A DNA stretch of 30,260 nucleotides from CAYJAD01 sp964371835 (GTDB taxonomy: Bacteria; Desulfobacterota; Desulfovibrionia; Desulfovibrionales; Desulfovibrionaceae): positions 1 to 30,260 of the forward strand of contig CAYJOP010000015.1 of NCBI GenBank assembly GCA_964371835.1, in the 5' to 3' direction. Below the pieces are notes generated by a model. It was given only the letters and a program-made list of their open reading frames with translations, was not told the origin of the DNA and did no database searches. Position numbers and translations under genes: made by a program. Position 1 is the stretch's first letter. Every line of letters starts with the position of its first letter. Of the stretch, positions 1-10,116 are shown piece after piece.

Positions 1-77
1 TTAGGTGAATTAACTTTATTTATCAACAATTATGCTTTGCTCTTTTAAGTTAAATCTATCAAGATAAAAAATTAATT
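1..77. other. Short AT-rich end of the window after the last operon gene
   Basis: Seventy-seven bases following the stop of the GT10-sulfotransferase gene. No stem with a following T-run is visible on the minus strand, so there is no sign that the operon ends here. Further capsule genes may follow outside the window. Confidence 0.4.
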
Positions 78-2447
78 TTAATTGTTTTTTGAAAGTCTTG
101 CAAGAGAAGCTGCCTTACTCCAAAGTTCTTTTGTTTGCGGAAAGCGCTTATGACAAAATTCATACACATCACTAAACAACTCACGACACTCCTGCATATC
201 CTTCATGAGTACAGAACCTTTTTTTGATGTTGCGTTAACAATAACTCTTTGATGTTCAGGATTATAATCTATGCCTAAAAAATCAGACATTTTTTTTATA
301 TTTTCTTGTTTGAAGAGTTCTTCGTAAATACCGTAATAAATTTGCTCTGATGAAAAAACTTTTTCAATATTTTCTATGATACTATCATACTTTGTTCTCA
401 AAATTTGATCATCACTTCTATAAAATTCAGCAAATTTTTTGTTAAATTCATCATCTTCAAGCTCTGTTTTAGTTAGCCTTAAATAAAAATTGAAATGAGA
501 GAAGCAACGTTCGCATGGGTCTCGCATTAAAAATACAACTTTTAATTCAAAACCATCATCTTCTAAAAGCTGTTTAATATGTAATAATGTTCTTTCATCA
601 AGCATAGCATAAGCAGGGGTTATGTCGCCTGTAATATATTTTTCACGGTTAACAAGTAAATTAAAGTATTTTACATAAAATGCGTCATCTTGCAAAAGTA
701 AATAACGTAATGTTTGCAGTTTAGAATCCTTACTGGCGACATTCACGTTGCTTAAAAAATTTTCCCCTCTAACTCCCTTATATTTATTAAAGCCCTTTGA
801 ATTAAAAACATGATATTCCTTCAAATCTCCCTTAGAAACATTGTGTGATTTTTTGATATAGGAATCTAGCCATGAAGTACCTGTCTTGGTTGCCCCTAAA
901 CCGAGGATAAACACTTTTTTGTTTACTTGCTTCTGATTATATAAATCAACAAGAATAGCAAGTCTATTTTCTAGTGAATTTTCTTTATAATAACTATTCC
1001 TTAGGCTTAATTTTTTAATTTTTCTTGCACAAGCATCATAATATTTTCTAAAATAAGTCGTATTGGGTTCAAGGTTAATAGCCTTTTGCAAATTTTCCAT
1101 TGCCAATGCTTGCGAACCTTTTTTCCACTGAACTTTACCTAAGATATAATATGCCCATGCCATGCTTGGATTGTGCATAATAACATTTTGGGCAATGGCT
1201 TCTGCTTGTTGTAAATTACCAATATTACAATGCATAAAAGCATCTTTTTTAATAAATGCTTGCAAAACACAGTTGCTTACTTTTTTAAATATGGAATATT
1301 TTTGTACGCCAATGGGATTAATAAAGTTTTGACAAATATTACTGTCCATTGCTAATTTTTTAATTGTTTTGTTTTTTGGTGATACTGTATTCAGGGTGTT
1401 AATTGGTTTTTTTTGGGCAAATTTTGCACTTATAAAGTTAAGATGCTCTACGGGCCATGTTAAGTCTTTGTATAAAGTGTGGGCCAAGTGAGCGTGCTTT
1501 TCTGCTTTAGCGTAACTACCTTTTTCCATTTGCAATGTAGATGCTTCCTGCAACAAGGAAAGTATGAGCATTTTTTTCCTGTCAAATCTAAGGATTGGAA
1601 CTTTTGGCAATGGCTTATTGCCGCTCTCAATAATGGAAAAAAGAAAATTTTCCATTTTATGTGGGTCATACACATAGTTGGCTTGCATGGGTGGCTCACA
1701 AAGCATATCCATATAGGCCTCGTCATTGTTATCAAGATATTTAATATATTCAATGGCTTCATCAAAGCTTTTAAAATCGTGACAATTTACAAATGCTTTG
1801 GGATTAAATTCACGGGTCACTTCTGGATCGCCATAATAAATAGGAATGGAGTGTGATCGCAATGGCTGCATAAGTTTTTCAGTAACATAGCCAATTTTTG
1901 AACAATTTTCAAAAGCAATGGTGAATTTATAGTCTTTAATAAAATCAAGCTTACCCTTAGCCCACTTTCCTGAGCGAGGTTCAATGGCGTCCTGCATGTT
2001 ATTTAGAACTTTACCCGGACAATCAACATGCTTGTATTCCATAAGCTTTTTGCAAAAATCTTTACGCGTTTTAGCGCCATGTCCATTAGTATCATTTGAG
2101 TAAATGAAGTTACAAAATTTTCGCTTTAGCATATCTGCTGTAATTTCATTTTTATTATGTGGAACATAACGATCTACTCTTATGGCCCTATTTTCAAAAT
2201 TAATGTAGTCACAAGATATAGCATAATCACATTCATTAAAATCAGGCGAAACAGCTTCACCTGAAAAAAATATCTTTACGCAATTATTAATTTTTAAAAA
2301 ATTAGTATTATAACAAGAATAAAACAAAAAATCTGGGTTTTCATCAATTATGACATGGTATCTTTTTCTTAGTATGTTTATAATTTTGTTATCCTGCGGA
2401 TTAAACCCGCCCCCAAAATCACGAAAATTTATTTTTATTGTTTTCAT
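78..2447 (-). CDS. GT10 (fucosyltransferase-family) - TPR - sulfotransferase fusion protein
   Basis: A 789-residue three-part enzyme. Residues about 1-270 look like glycosyltransferase family 10 (alpha-1,3-fucosyltransferases): the donor-site block at 175-207 reads FTIAFENCSKIGYVTEKL, then IPIYYGDP. Residues 399-470 form a TPR-like unit (AWAYYILGKVQWKKG) that is also found at the end of the neighbouring sulfotransferase protein. Residues about 510-785 are a sulfotransferase: PAPS 5'-phosphosulfate loop ATKTGTSWL at 519-527 and 3'-phosphate motif RDPCERCFSHF at 642-652. No signal peptide or membrane segment is visible, so it should act in the cytoplasm before export. It would transfer a sugar (fucose in known family members) and add a sulfate ester. 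No GDP-fucose or PAPS synthesis gene is in the window, so the donor sugar is an inference. ATG start with AAAGG ten bases upstream. It is the last gene of the visible operon. The three domain calls are firm, the acceptor is unknown. Confidence 0.85.
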   Translation of the reverse strand: MKTIKINFRDFGGGFNPQDNKIINILRKRYHVIIDENPDFLFYSCYNTNFLKINNCVKIFFSGEAVSPDFNECDYAISCDYINFENRAIRVDRYVPHNKNEITADMLKRKFCNFIYSNDTNGHGAKTRKDFCKKLMEYKHVDCPGKVLNNMQDAIEPRSGKWAKGKLDFIKDYKFTIAFENCSKIGYVTEKLMQPLRSHSIPIYYGDPEVTREFNPKAFVNCHDFKSFDEAIEYIKYLDNNDEAYMDMLCEPPMQANYVYDPHKMENFLFSIIESGNKPLPKVPILRFDRKKMLILSLLQEASTLQMEKGSYAKAEKHAHLAHTLYKDLTWPVEHLNFISAKFAQKKPINTLNTVSPKNKTIKKLAMDSNICQNFINPIGVQKYSIFKKVSNCVLQAFIKKDAFMHCNIGNLQQAEAIAQNVIMHNPSMAWAYYILGKVQWKKGSQALAMENLQKAINLEPNTTYFRKYYDACARKIKKLSLRNSYYKENSLENRLAILVDLYNQKQVNKKVFILGLGATKTGTSWLDSYIKKSHNVSKGDLKEYHVFNSKGFNKYKGVRGENFLSNVNVASKDSKLQTLRYLLLQDDAFYVKYFNLLVNREKYITGDITPAYAMLDERTLLHIKQLLEDDGFELKVVFLMRDPCERCFSHFNFYLRLTKTELEDDEFNKKFAEFYRSDDQILRTKYDSIIENIEKVFSSEQIYYGIYEELFKQENIKKMSDFLGIDYNPEHQRVIVNATSKKGSVLMKDMQECRELFSDVYEFCHKRFPQTKELWSKAASLARLSKNN

Positions 2448-2506
2448 GTAATTATTACCTTTATATTCAATGGATGTAATGAGGTATTGCTATTACTTGT
2501 TTACTT

Positions 2507-5500
2507 CTAAAATCGCATGGCCTTCTTTACACAGGCATTATAATATTTTATAAAATAGGCAGTAGTTGGTTCTATCTTAATAGCCTTTTGCACGTTTTCA
2601 ATAGCGGCATCATGCTCGCCTTGGTTCCATTGCACTCTACCTAGTATGTAGTATGCCCACGCCATATAGGGATTATTAGCAATGACCCTTTGGGCAAGCA
2701 CTTCTGCTTTGGCAAATTGCTTTGCATTGACCAAAGCGAAGGCTTTTTTCTTGATGAAAGGTTGAAAAAGAATGTTTTTTAGGGTTTGGTATGATGAACT
2801 CTTGTAAACAGTTGTATTAATGTTCGTGTGTGAATTCTGGGTAGTCCTTTGTGCTTGTTCAGTTTCTTTTGGCACATTTTTATGTTTCAGTTCAAGCTTA
2901 TCAAAACGATTTTTAAAGTCCACAAGAATAGGCAAAAAAGCCAACACAAGGTCGTCGGTTGTGGGATTGCTCAAAGAAATAATGTCTTTTGGCATGGTGT
3001 GGTCAAAGAGTTTTCCGTCTTCACGCCCCAGATATTCACGAGCAATGGCGGCATCTTCCTCAGCACTGGCATCCCAGATGGCTTGACGCTGTTCAGGGGT
3101 GAGTAATTGAATACTCTCACTACGCCCTTTATTATGAATTTTGAGTAATTCACTTACAGTATGTGCAAAGTCAATATTAGAATCTACTCCATTGCGAAGA
3201 ATAAATAAGTTATGAACATCTCTATTTGTAGTTTCACGGTATTGTAATTGTTCAGTGTACTCCTTTATTTTTTTTTCTTTTTCATCTCGTGGCATAGCCT
3301 TGGAATGCATATAGGATAAAGCTATGCGCAAGGCCGTCGCACTTAAAGTGGTATTTTTCAATTTATTTTTTTGTTTTATATATTGGGTTAAGTGTTCCAA
3401 CCCAATCCATTGTAAAAAATCATCCACAGAATCGCTTTTGTATAGTAAGTTGCGATCATAGATACGTACTGTCATATGTTCTTTTTTAAATGTGTCCTTG
3501 TATATATCTAAAACATTCTTTATCGCATCCTGAGAAATCATTTGTGTTTTTGGCAGCTGCTGTGATGAAAAAATTTTTACTCTTTGACCCCAGCTTGCTT
3601 CTATAAATGTGTCCCTTCGACGAAGATAGGCAAGAATCTGTACATTATGCCCAGAACATACACTCTGTAAACTTTGCACTATCTTTTTTGTTTTTTTTAT
3701 ATTTTCATGCTTAAAAAAACCTTCACAAGAAAAAATAATATTCTCACAGGCCGTAGTATTTAAAAAGTCAGATAAAAGTGCATGAAGTCTAGGCATATTT
3801 GTTTCACTTTCAGAAAGGTCAATATTTAGTATTGGATAAATATCACGACCAAACAATCCGTCAAAACCGTTTTTTTGCAATATACCTTTACTTTTTAAGG
3901 TGCGTAATGTGTCTTGTATGGCTGTAGAGCCTGTTTTATGCATACCAATATGCAGATAAATATTTTTCTTTTGGATATTTTGCATAGCTATATTTGAGCC
4001 CATTATATCTTTTGTGGTGTTGGCTATCGCATAGAGCACAGTTTCGCAATACCAAGTGGAATGATGTCCGCAATAGAAGGTATATTCGGGATGTTGTTGC
4101 ATGATCATTAAAGGAATATCAACATAGTGGCTTACTTGATGATACAATGAAATTTGTAATTTAGGCTTAAAGGTAGAGATAGTTTTTTTCGCACCCTTTA
4201 TGGCTTCCATTTCTGCACCTTCAATATCAAGCTTTATTAAAGAGCATTTAATGGAATTTTGCTGCACGTAGGTGTCAATATCAATGGTGTGGCATTCTTC
4301 CGTGTTGGCATTAGGCTTTTTAACAAGTCTACTTGCTCCACCTTGATCTTCTATATAAAAAGTAGACTTCTCAGACCATAAGCCCAATTGCTCGATAGTG
4401 ACATTGTTATAGGATGCTAAAGATGTTGCAATATTCTTTGCAAACTTGGACACTGGCTCAAAACCGTACACATGTCCACTTTGACCTATAATTTTTGCAA
4501 AATGTTCTATATCTTGTGGTCCACAAAGGCCACCATCAATAATAAAATCACCAGATTGAGGCTGAACAAAGGGATTACAATATTGATTATATTGCGTTAA
4601 ACGTAAATATCCTGCATCGGCGGTTTCAATGCACTTTATGGCACGCAAGTAAGCATCCTTACTCTCTTCATCAGCTAGTTTATTATATATTTTACAAATA
4701 TCTGCCATACGTTTTTGAACAAAATTTGAATTTTGCTTGCGTGGCCAACGAAAATCTTTTATGCAGCTAAAATCGTAATAATACACCTCAAAGCCAGAAC
4801 GAAGCAAAGAAGCATTTGTATGAAGGAAGCCCCCCTTAATTCCATAGAGGCGATCATGAGGCACAGAATAGGCACATAGAGCTAATTTAGGATTTGCCTT
4901 ATATTCTTCCATGGTGCTTATTGTAATATTATATTTTTGTGCCAATTCTTGTGCCCTTGCTTTCTCTACATCAAGAAGCACAAATTGTGGCATTTGTTCC
5001 AAGGGGGGCGTTATTGATGTATAATGTTGTACGGCAGAGTCCAGTGCATCTACCAAACAAGCCACAACCATTTTTTGGGGGTCTATACGTTCAATGCCTA
5101 TGCGTAATAATCCTACTTTTTCAAGCTCTTGCAGTAACTCATCTGATGTAACGCATTGAGTGCTTGCTTTTTTAAATTTCAAAATATTTTGTTCCTCTTC
5201 ACTTAACGCCTTTTGAATAGTATAATTTGCTATAATTTTTTTATTTTCTTCCTCTAATTTTTCAATGCGCTTCGTTAAATGCACAAATATGGGTAAAAAA
5301 GAGGCCACAAGGTCATCGGTTGTGGGGCTATCTATTGAAATAGTTTCTTGTGGCATATCGTCATCAAAAAGTATTCCGTCTTCTCTGCTTAAAAATTCTC
5401 GTGCAATGGTGGCATTTTCCTCCTTATATTTTTCCAAAAATTTTTTGCGTTGCTCAAGCGACATATAAGCATGAGTGTTTTTTTGGGGCGTTGTTTCCAG

Positions 5501-6319
5501 CGCCAGAAGAGGATTTATAACTCTTAAAAAATCATGGTTAACATTTATACCTTTTTTACAAGCCATTAAATCATGAAAAACATCCCAAGGTAGGCCGTTT
5601 TTATATTGTGGTATTTTTGTTTGTAATCCAGCTAAACGTTTTTCTTTTTCTTTTTCACTAAGCATATTTTGACGCATATAGGACAGGCGAATTCGCAGAT
5701 TGGTAGGGGATAAACTAGGATTACTATACACTTTTTCAAGGTGCGGAATTAGGTTTTCAAGACCAACCCATTGTAAAAAATCGCATACGGAATCATTTTT
5801 ATAGAGATTGTTACGCTTATATATACGCAGTTCAATGTTTTCTTTGCCAAAACACTTTGAATAATTTTTTAATACACTCAAGGCTGTTGGTGCCCAAATA
5901 TTAGAAATTATAGGCCGTGTAGCAAAAATTTTCACCATTTGAGCCCAATTGCTTTCTGCAGACTGGTCTTGTCTTCGTAAATAGCATAAAATATTGACTC
6001 TATGCCCTTGTAACGTTTCAGCAAGTGCTTGTATATTTTTTCCCGACAAAAGAAAAAAATTTTCTGAGCTTATAATAATATTCTTAAAATTAGTTTGTTG
6101 TAGAAAATTCCGAATAACACTCATAAGGCTTTCTAAATTCTCTGCTTCACTGGGAATATTTTGCGCAAGATTTAGCAGTCCATTCACATCTGCATTAATT
6201 AAAGTGAAATTAAGCTTTTGTAATTGCCCCTTTTGGTGCAATTTATGCAAAGAATTTTGTATAGCTGTGCTACCAGTTTTCGGTTGCCCAATATGTATAT
6301 ATATTTTTTTTTTAGACAT
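2507..6319 (-). CDS. Sulfotransferase - FkbM methyltransferase - sulfotransferase - TPR fusion
   Basis: A 1270-residue protein built from a duplicated sulfotransferase flanking a methyltransferase. Copy 1 (about 1-360) has the PAPS loop PKTGSTA at 13-19 and LRRQD at 114-118. Copy 2 (about 782-1145) has HKTGSTA at 794-800 and LRRRD at 899-903. Both copies end in the same block (AIAREFLSREDG / AIAREYLGREDG, then PTTDDLV) and a short coiled coil, so this is an internal duplication offset by about 781 residues. Between them, residues about 395-770 form an FkbM-type SAM methyltransferase with FIIDGG at 592-597, YGFEP at 618-622 and LIKLDIEGAE at 694-703. Residues 1187-1262 are a TPR-like unit matching that in the next gene. 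It is probably cytosolic, with no signal peptide. Expected role: sulfation and O-methylation of the glycan. ATG start with AAGGA at good spacing. Substrates cannot be read from the sequence. Confidence 0.83.
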   Translation of the reverse strand: MSKKKIYIHIGQPKTGSTAIQNSLHKLHQKGQLQKLNFTLINADVNGLLNLAQNIPSEAENLESLMSVIRNFLQQTNFKNIIISSENFFLLSGKNIQALAETLQGHRVNILCYLRRQDQSAESNWAQMVKIFATRPIISNIWAPTALSVLKNYSKCFGKENIELRIYKRNNLYKNDSVCDFLQWVGLENLIPHLEKVYSNPSLSPTNLRIRLSYMRQNMLSEKEKEKRLAGLQTKIPQYKNGLPWDVFHDLMACKKGINVNHDFLRVINPLLALETTPQKNTHAYMSLEQRKKFLEKYKEENATIAREFLSREDGILFDDDMPQETISIDSPTTDDLVASFLPIFVHLTKRIEKLEEENKKIIANYTIQKALSEEEQNILKFKKASTQCVTSDELLQELEKVGLLRIGIERIDPQKMVVACLVDALDSAVQHYTSITPPLEQMPQFVLLDVEKARAQELAQKYNITISTMEEYKANPKLALCAYSVPHDRLYGIKGGFLHTNASLLRSGFEVYYYDFSCIKDFRWPRKQNSNFVQKRMADICKIYNKLADEESKDAYLRAIKCIETADAGYLRLTQYNQYCNPFVQPQSGDFIIDGGLCGPQDIEHFAKIIGQSGHVYGFEPVSKFAKNIATSLASYNNVTIEQLGLWSEKSTFYIEDQGGASRLVKKPNANTEECHTIDIDTYVQQNSIKCSLIKLDIEGAEMEAIKGAKKTISTFKPKLQISLYHQVSHYVDIPLMIMQQHPEYTFYCGHHSTWYCETVLYAIANTTKDIMGSNIAMQNIQKKNIYLHIGMHKTGSTAIQDTLRTLKSKGILQKNGFDGLFGRDIYPILNIDLSESETNMPRLHALLSDFLNTTACENIIFSCEGFFKHENIKKTKKIVQSLQSVCSGHNVQILAYLRRRDTFIEASWGQRVKIFSSQQLPKTQMISQDAIKNVLDIYKDTFKKEHMTVRIYDRNLLYKSDSVDDFLQWIGLEHLTQYIKQKNKLKNTTLSATALRIALSYMHSKAMPRDEKEKKIKEYTEQLQYRETTNRDVHNLFILRNGVDSNIDFAHTVSELLKIHNKGRSESIQLLTPEQRQAIWDASAEEDAAIAREYLGREDGKLFDHTMPKDIISLSNPTTDDLVLAFLPILVDFKNRFDKLELKHKNVPKETEQAQRTTQNSHTNINTTVYKSSSYQTLKNILFQPFIKKKAFALVNAKQFAKAEVLAQRVIANNPYMAWAYYILGRVQWNQGEHDAAIENVQKAIKIEPTTAYFIKYYNACVKKAMRF

Positions 6320-6335
6320 AGCACTTTCCTTTTAG

Positions 6336-9300
6336 TTATTGTTTGATTATTACACATTTTTTAATGCGCTCAATTTTTCGCACTTCAGAAGGGCTAATTT
6401 TAATATCCTTAGGTAAAGCATTAAGACAAGCATAGGCCAAAAGATTTTGCTCTGCATCATGATAGCGATAGGCTAAAAATTTTAAGCGATGCTGTCTTGG
6501 ATCAGCTTCAAAGGCAAGACGAGCAAAATGGGCACTGGCCAACTCATTGTTTTTTTGTTCTTGCTTGGCGAGCATAGTATAGGCATTGGCAGCAATTTTT
6601 GGCAAAAGACGTGCTTGCTTCATAAATGCTTCTGCTTTTTCAATGCCACCATGCGCATAAATTTGTATAAGGTGTTGGCATGATTGTCCACCAATAGAGG
6701 TATATAGTGATTCTTGTGATATAAGTTTTTCGCATATAAAATAATATGCTCTTTTCATAAATGTGTTCTTGTTAAATACATTCTTTATTTCCGTTTGCAT
6801 TGTTGCAATATCTTGTTTGGTAACTGTTATCTGCTGCTGTTGGCGCTGTTGGTGCTGTAAACGAGAACAATAAATTAAGCATTGGCTTAAAAAATATTTT
6901 GAGCGGCCTAGAATAGAGAGAACTTCTTCTGTAAGAGGCGATTCTTTACTAAGTTTTTTACAAAAATCAATGTATAAAAATAAATCATCGCGGTGAAAAT
7001 ATTTAACTAAATAGTTTTCAATCATTTTTTTTTGCATCACAGGATTGATTCCTGGATTTTTATCTAGGAAATCTAAATCCATTTTAAGATTATAACAAGT
7101 CGATACAAAATGGTAATACCCGCGTATCTTTGGCCTCATGATAGAAGCATTATTAATGAACCTATTGTAATTATAACCTACAAAGCTATCTAATATTATA
7201 TACTTGCTATTGTTATATGCTTCACGTAAAAAAAGACTGTCTTCATAATACCATGCTCCATGTTTTAATTCATTATCAAGCAATAAATCTTTTCTATATA
7301 AACTTGCCCATGCAGTATGATGATTGTATGTTCCCAAAATATAAGCATGAAGCATTTCCTCACCTGTTATAAGTTTATTGGAAATAAGAGAAATTTCATT
7401 CAAATCTTCTGACCATAGATGACGTGTATTACAAATGAAAATTTGTGCAATTTCATTTTCTTGTAAAGATTTTACACCTTGCGCAAAAAACCCTTGTTCT
7501 AACCAATCATCGCTGTCTACGTAGGTAATATATGTGCCTCTTGCTTTTTCTAGAGCCAAATTACGCACTTGACCAAGGCCGGCATTCCAAGGTGTTTGAA
7601 AAAGGCGTATATTTTGAAATTCTTTGGCATAAGTTAGGCAAGCAGCAAGGGTGTCATCACTTGTGCTATTATCTTCCACTAAGATAATTTCAAAGCTTAC
7701 ACCCTCTTGGCATAATATGGAATTAAGACATTTTGCCAATGAATCTTCCACATTAAACGCCGGAACAATGACGGAAATATCTATTTTTTCACCACTTTGT
7801 TTATTTTCTTGAACTCTATCAAATATAGTAATAAGATAATCTGGAGCGGCCTCTCGTTGGTACAAAGGATTTTGTACATCCTCTTGTGGAAGAGTGGCTT
7901 GATGTTCAATGCTTTTGGCGTAGGTATTGGCAAAGTCTTCAAAAAAGACTTGTAAAAAGCTAGGAGAATTACAAAGGCAGGTTAAGTCCTCATCGCTAAA
8001 TGGTATAAGCTCATTGTTTGCACATTCAGCTATATATTTTACCGTATTCCTTAGATGCCCACAATAAATATTTTTAATTCTTGCTTTTCTTTGTTCGGAA
8101 TAGTTTTTTTCCGGATATGCCGTGCTAAGCATATCAAAAAATTGTTCTACATCATATATTAGTTTACTAACTCCGCGCATATGCCTTGGTGTAGTGCGTA
8201 TGGGATTCATAGTAGAGGCTTCATGTGGTAGAAGTATTCTTGTATACCCTATGATGCCAGTTGAAACAGCTTTTTGAGTGTAATAATATGCTTTAATGAT
8301 AAAAACGCAGTCTTCATAAAAATAGTCTGGAAATGTAATATTATATGTTTGTAAAAAATCCTTACGAAATATTTTTGCCCACACTGCCCACGCTTGCAAT
8401 TGATTTGCACAATATTGAGTGAATAATTCTTCCCCAGAATATGCTCCTTGGGGTATATGATGACGAGATCTGACTTTTTTATCAACGTATAAATGAATAG
8501 CATCAAAAAAAATAAAATCTGTATCCGGCATGTTTTCCAATAAGCAAATACCATGCATAAGTAAGGGCGGTTCAATATAGTCATCGCTATCTACAAAGGT
8601 AATATATTTGCCTTTTGCCTTTTCCATGGCAAAATTACGACTAATGCCTTGTCCGATATTTTTTTCATTGGTGAAGACTTTTATTCTTGCATCTTTTTTT
8701 GCATAATTTGCACAAACTTGAGTTGTTAAGTCTGTAGAAGCATCATCCACAAGCAAAACTTCAAAAGACATGAAGGGTTGGGTCAGTATTGCATCAAGGC
8801 ATTTTCCTAAATACTGGTCTTGATTATATACGGGAATAATGATGCTTATGTACGGGATGTCGACATCACCCTTATAGGGTATACATGTATGCGCATTTAT
8901 GGGGCTTAATATATTTTTAGGCGCTTTCTCATGATAGACTGCTTTAGCTAGTGATAAAAGCAAGTTTTGAACTTTTGAAGAAAGGCTCACTTCGTCAATA
9001 CTATCATAATATTCAATGTCTTGCTCTGAAGCTAGTCCGTCAGCTGGTATAAAATTAATGATGCGTTTGAAGTCTTGCAGTATAAGGCTTAAGGCGTACT
9101 TGGAAGATGCTAAGAGTAAAAGTCTTTCCCTTGTAAGCAATGTTTTTAGTATATCTTTATTGCCTAGATTATCATAGAGTATTTTTAAAACATTTTCTCT
9201 ATCCCATCTATATAGTATTGAAAGACATTTTTTATATCCTTCACCATTGGTATCTAGATTATGTTTTGCAAAAAAAGATTGTAAAAAACCTACAAATTGA

Positions 9301-10067
9301 CATAAACCATCAATGCGTTTTTCACCATGAAATTGTCTTGATATTGATGCAGGACGAATAAATCTATAATACCCTATATGATTGTGTACGATTGTTTTTG
9401 CAGAATGATAAAAGGCCAGCACGTTAAAAAACATATCTTCATGCTTGGTATGGGTGTATGTAATGTAATGTTGGCGTAGCATTTCTGTTCTATATAACTT
9501 ACAATATGAAGCATACCCACCTGTTTTTTTAAGTAATAATTGCTCCAAAGACCTCTCACCTGCAAAAACACCTTCTTCTACGCCCCAGCGCTCCATATAG
9601 TGACCTTCAGGATGTGGGGTTTCGTGCACAACAATCATATCAAAGCAGACTATATCGGCTTGTTCTTTGTTGATAATACTTAAGCTTTTTTGCAAGAAAT
9701 CATGCGCCATACAATCATCAGCATCTACAAAGGCCATAAATTCGCCGCAAGCCATACCCATGCCTGCATTGCGAGCTGCCCCTGGCCCTTTATTTTCAGA
9801 AAAGTGCATAGTACGCACATGATTCGGATATGTTTTAATATATTCTTGTAATATCTCTTGGGTATTATCGGTGGAGGCATCGTCAACTACTATAACTTCC
9901 AAATCCACATGAGGACATTGCATAAGAACACTGTCAAGGGCATGTGGTAAGGTTTCTGCATTATTATGCGTTGGTATTACAATGGAAATTTTTTGCGCAA
10001 TGAGTTTTGAAAAGCAATACGCTACTTCTACTTGCGTGCTTAATATATTATTCGACTTTTGTAACAT
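6336..10067 (-). CDS. Triple-domain family 2 glycosyltransferase with C-terminal helical module
   Basis: A 1243-residue protein with three complete GT2 (GT-A fold) domains. Domain 1 starts at about 27 (SIVIPTHNN) with DADD at 115-118. Domain 2 starts at about 407 (SIIIPVYNQ) with DSDD at 493-496 and YED at 584-586. Domain 3 starts at about 764 (SVIVPAFN) with DSDD at 851-854 and YED at 941-943. All keep the nucleotide-sugar and metal-binding acids, so each may be active. Residues about 1105-1235 carry a helical module (NAYTMLAK, then ADPRQHRLK) shared with the proteins at 11350-13104 and 13111-14694. Domain 2 and the C-terminal module together resemble the whole single-GT2 neighbour. Multi-GT2 proteins often act as capsule polymerases adding alternating sugars, and that is the best inference here. 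ATG start, AAAGGA seven bases upstream, 49 bases after the preceding gene. A glutamine/histidine-rich stretch (1071-1079) links domain 3 to the module. Confidence 0.88.
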   Translation of the reverse strand: MLQKSNNILSTQVEVAYCFSKLIAQKISIVIPTHNNAETLPHALDSVLMQCPHVDLEVIVVDDASTDNTQEILQEYIKTYPNHVRTMHFSENKGPGAARNAGMGMACGEFMAFVDADDCMAHDFLQKSLSIINKEQADIVCFDMIVVHETPHPEGHYMERWGVEEGVFAGERSLEQLLLKKTGGYASYCKLYRTEMLRQHYITYTHTKHEDMFFNVLAFYHSAKTIVHNHIGYYRFIRPASISRQFHGEKRIDGLCQFVGFLQSFFAKHNLDTNGEGYKKCLSILYRWDRENVLKILYDNLGNKDILKTLLTRERLLLLASSKYALSLILQDFKRIINFIPADGLASEQDIEYYDSIDEVSLSSKVQNLLLSLAKAVYHEKAPKNILSPINAHTCIPYKGDVDIPYISIIIPVYNQDQYLGKCLDAILTQPFMSFEVLLVDDASTDLTTQVCANYAKKDARIKVFTNEKNIGQGISRNFAMEKAKGKYITFVDSDDYIEPPLLMHGICLLENMPDTDFIFFDAIHLYVDKKVRSRHHIPQGAYSGEELFTQYCANQLQAWAVWAKIFRKDFLQTYNITFPDYFYEDCVFIIKAYYYTQKAVSTGIIGYTRILLPHEASTMNPIRTTPRHMRGVSKLIYDVEQFFDMLSTAYPEKNYSEQRKARIKNIYCGHLRNTVKYIAECANNELIPFSDEDLTCLCNSPSFLQVFFEDFANTYAKSIEHQATLPQEDVQNPLYQREAAPDYLITIFDRVQENKQSGEKIDISVIVPAFNVEDSLAKCLNSILCQEGVSFEIILVEDNSTSDDTLAACLTYAKEFQNIRLFQTPWNAGLGQVRNLALEKARGTYITYVDSDDWLEQGFFAQGVKSLQENEIAQIFICNTRHLWSEDLNEISLISNKLITGEEMLHAYILGTYNHHTAWASLYRKDLLLDNELKHGAWYYEDSLFLREAYNNSKYIILDSFVGYNYNRFINNASIMRPKIRGYYHFVSTCYNLKMDLDFLDKNPGINPVMQKKMIENYLVKYFHRDDLFLYIDFCKKLSKESPLTEEVLSILGRSKYFLSQCLIYCSRLQHQQRQQQQITVTKQDIATMQTEIKNVFNKNTFMKRAYYFICEKLISQESLYTSIGGQSCQHLIQIYAHGGIEKAEAFMKQARLLPKIAANAYTMLAKQEQKNNELASAHFARLAFEADPRQHRLKFLAYRYHDAEQNLLAYACLNALPKDIKISPSEVRKIERIKKCVIIKQ

Positions 10068-10116
10068 GCTATTTTCCTTTAAACTAATAATTCCTTATAT
10101 GGAAAATTGATAAAGT

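Noticed and set aside
8249..8584. A 111-codon minus-strand frame inside the triple-GT2 gene
   Set aside because: It is an alternative frame of the well-conserved second GT2 domain, with no independent start signal or domain.
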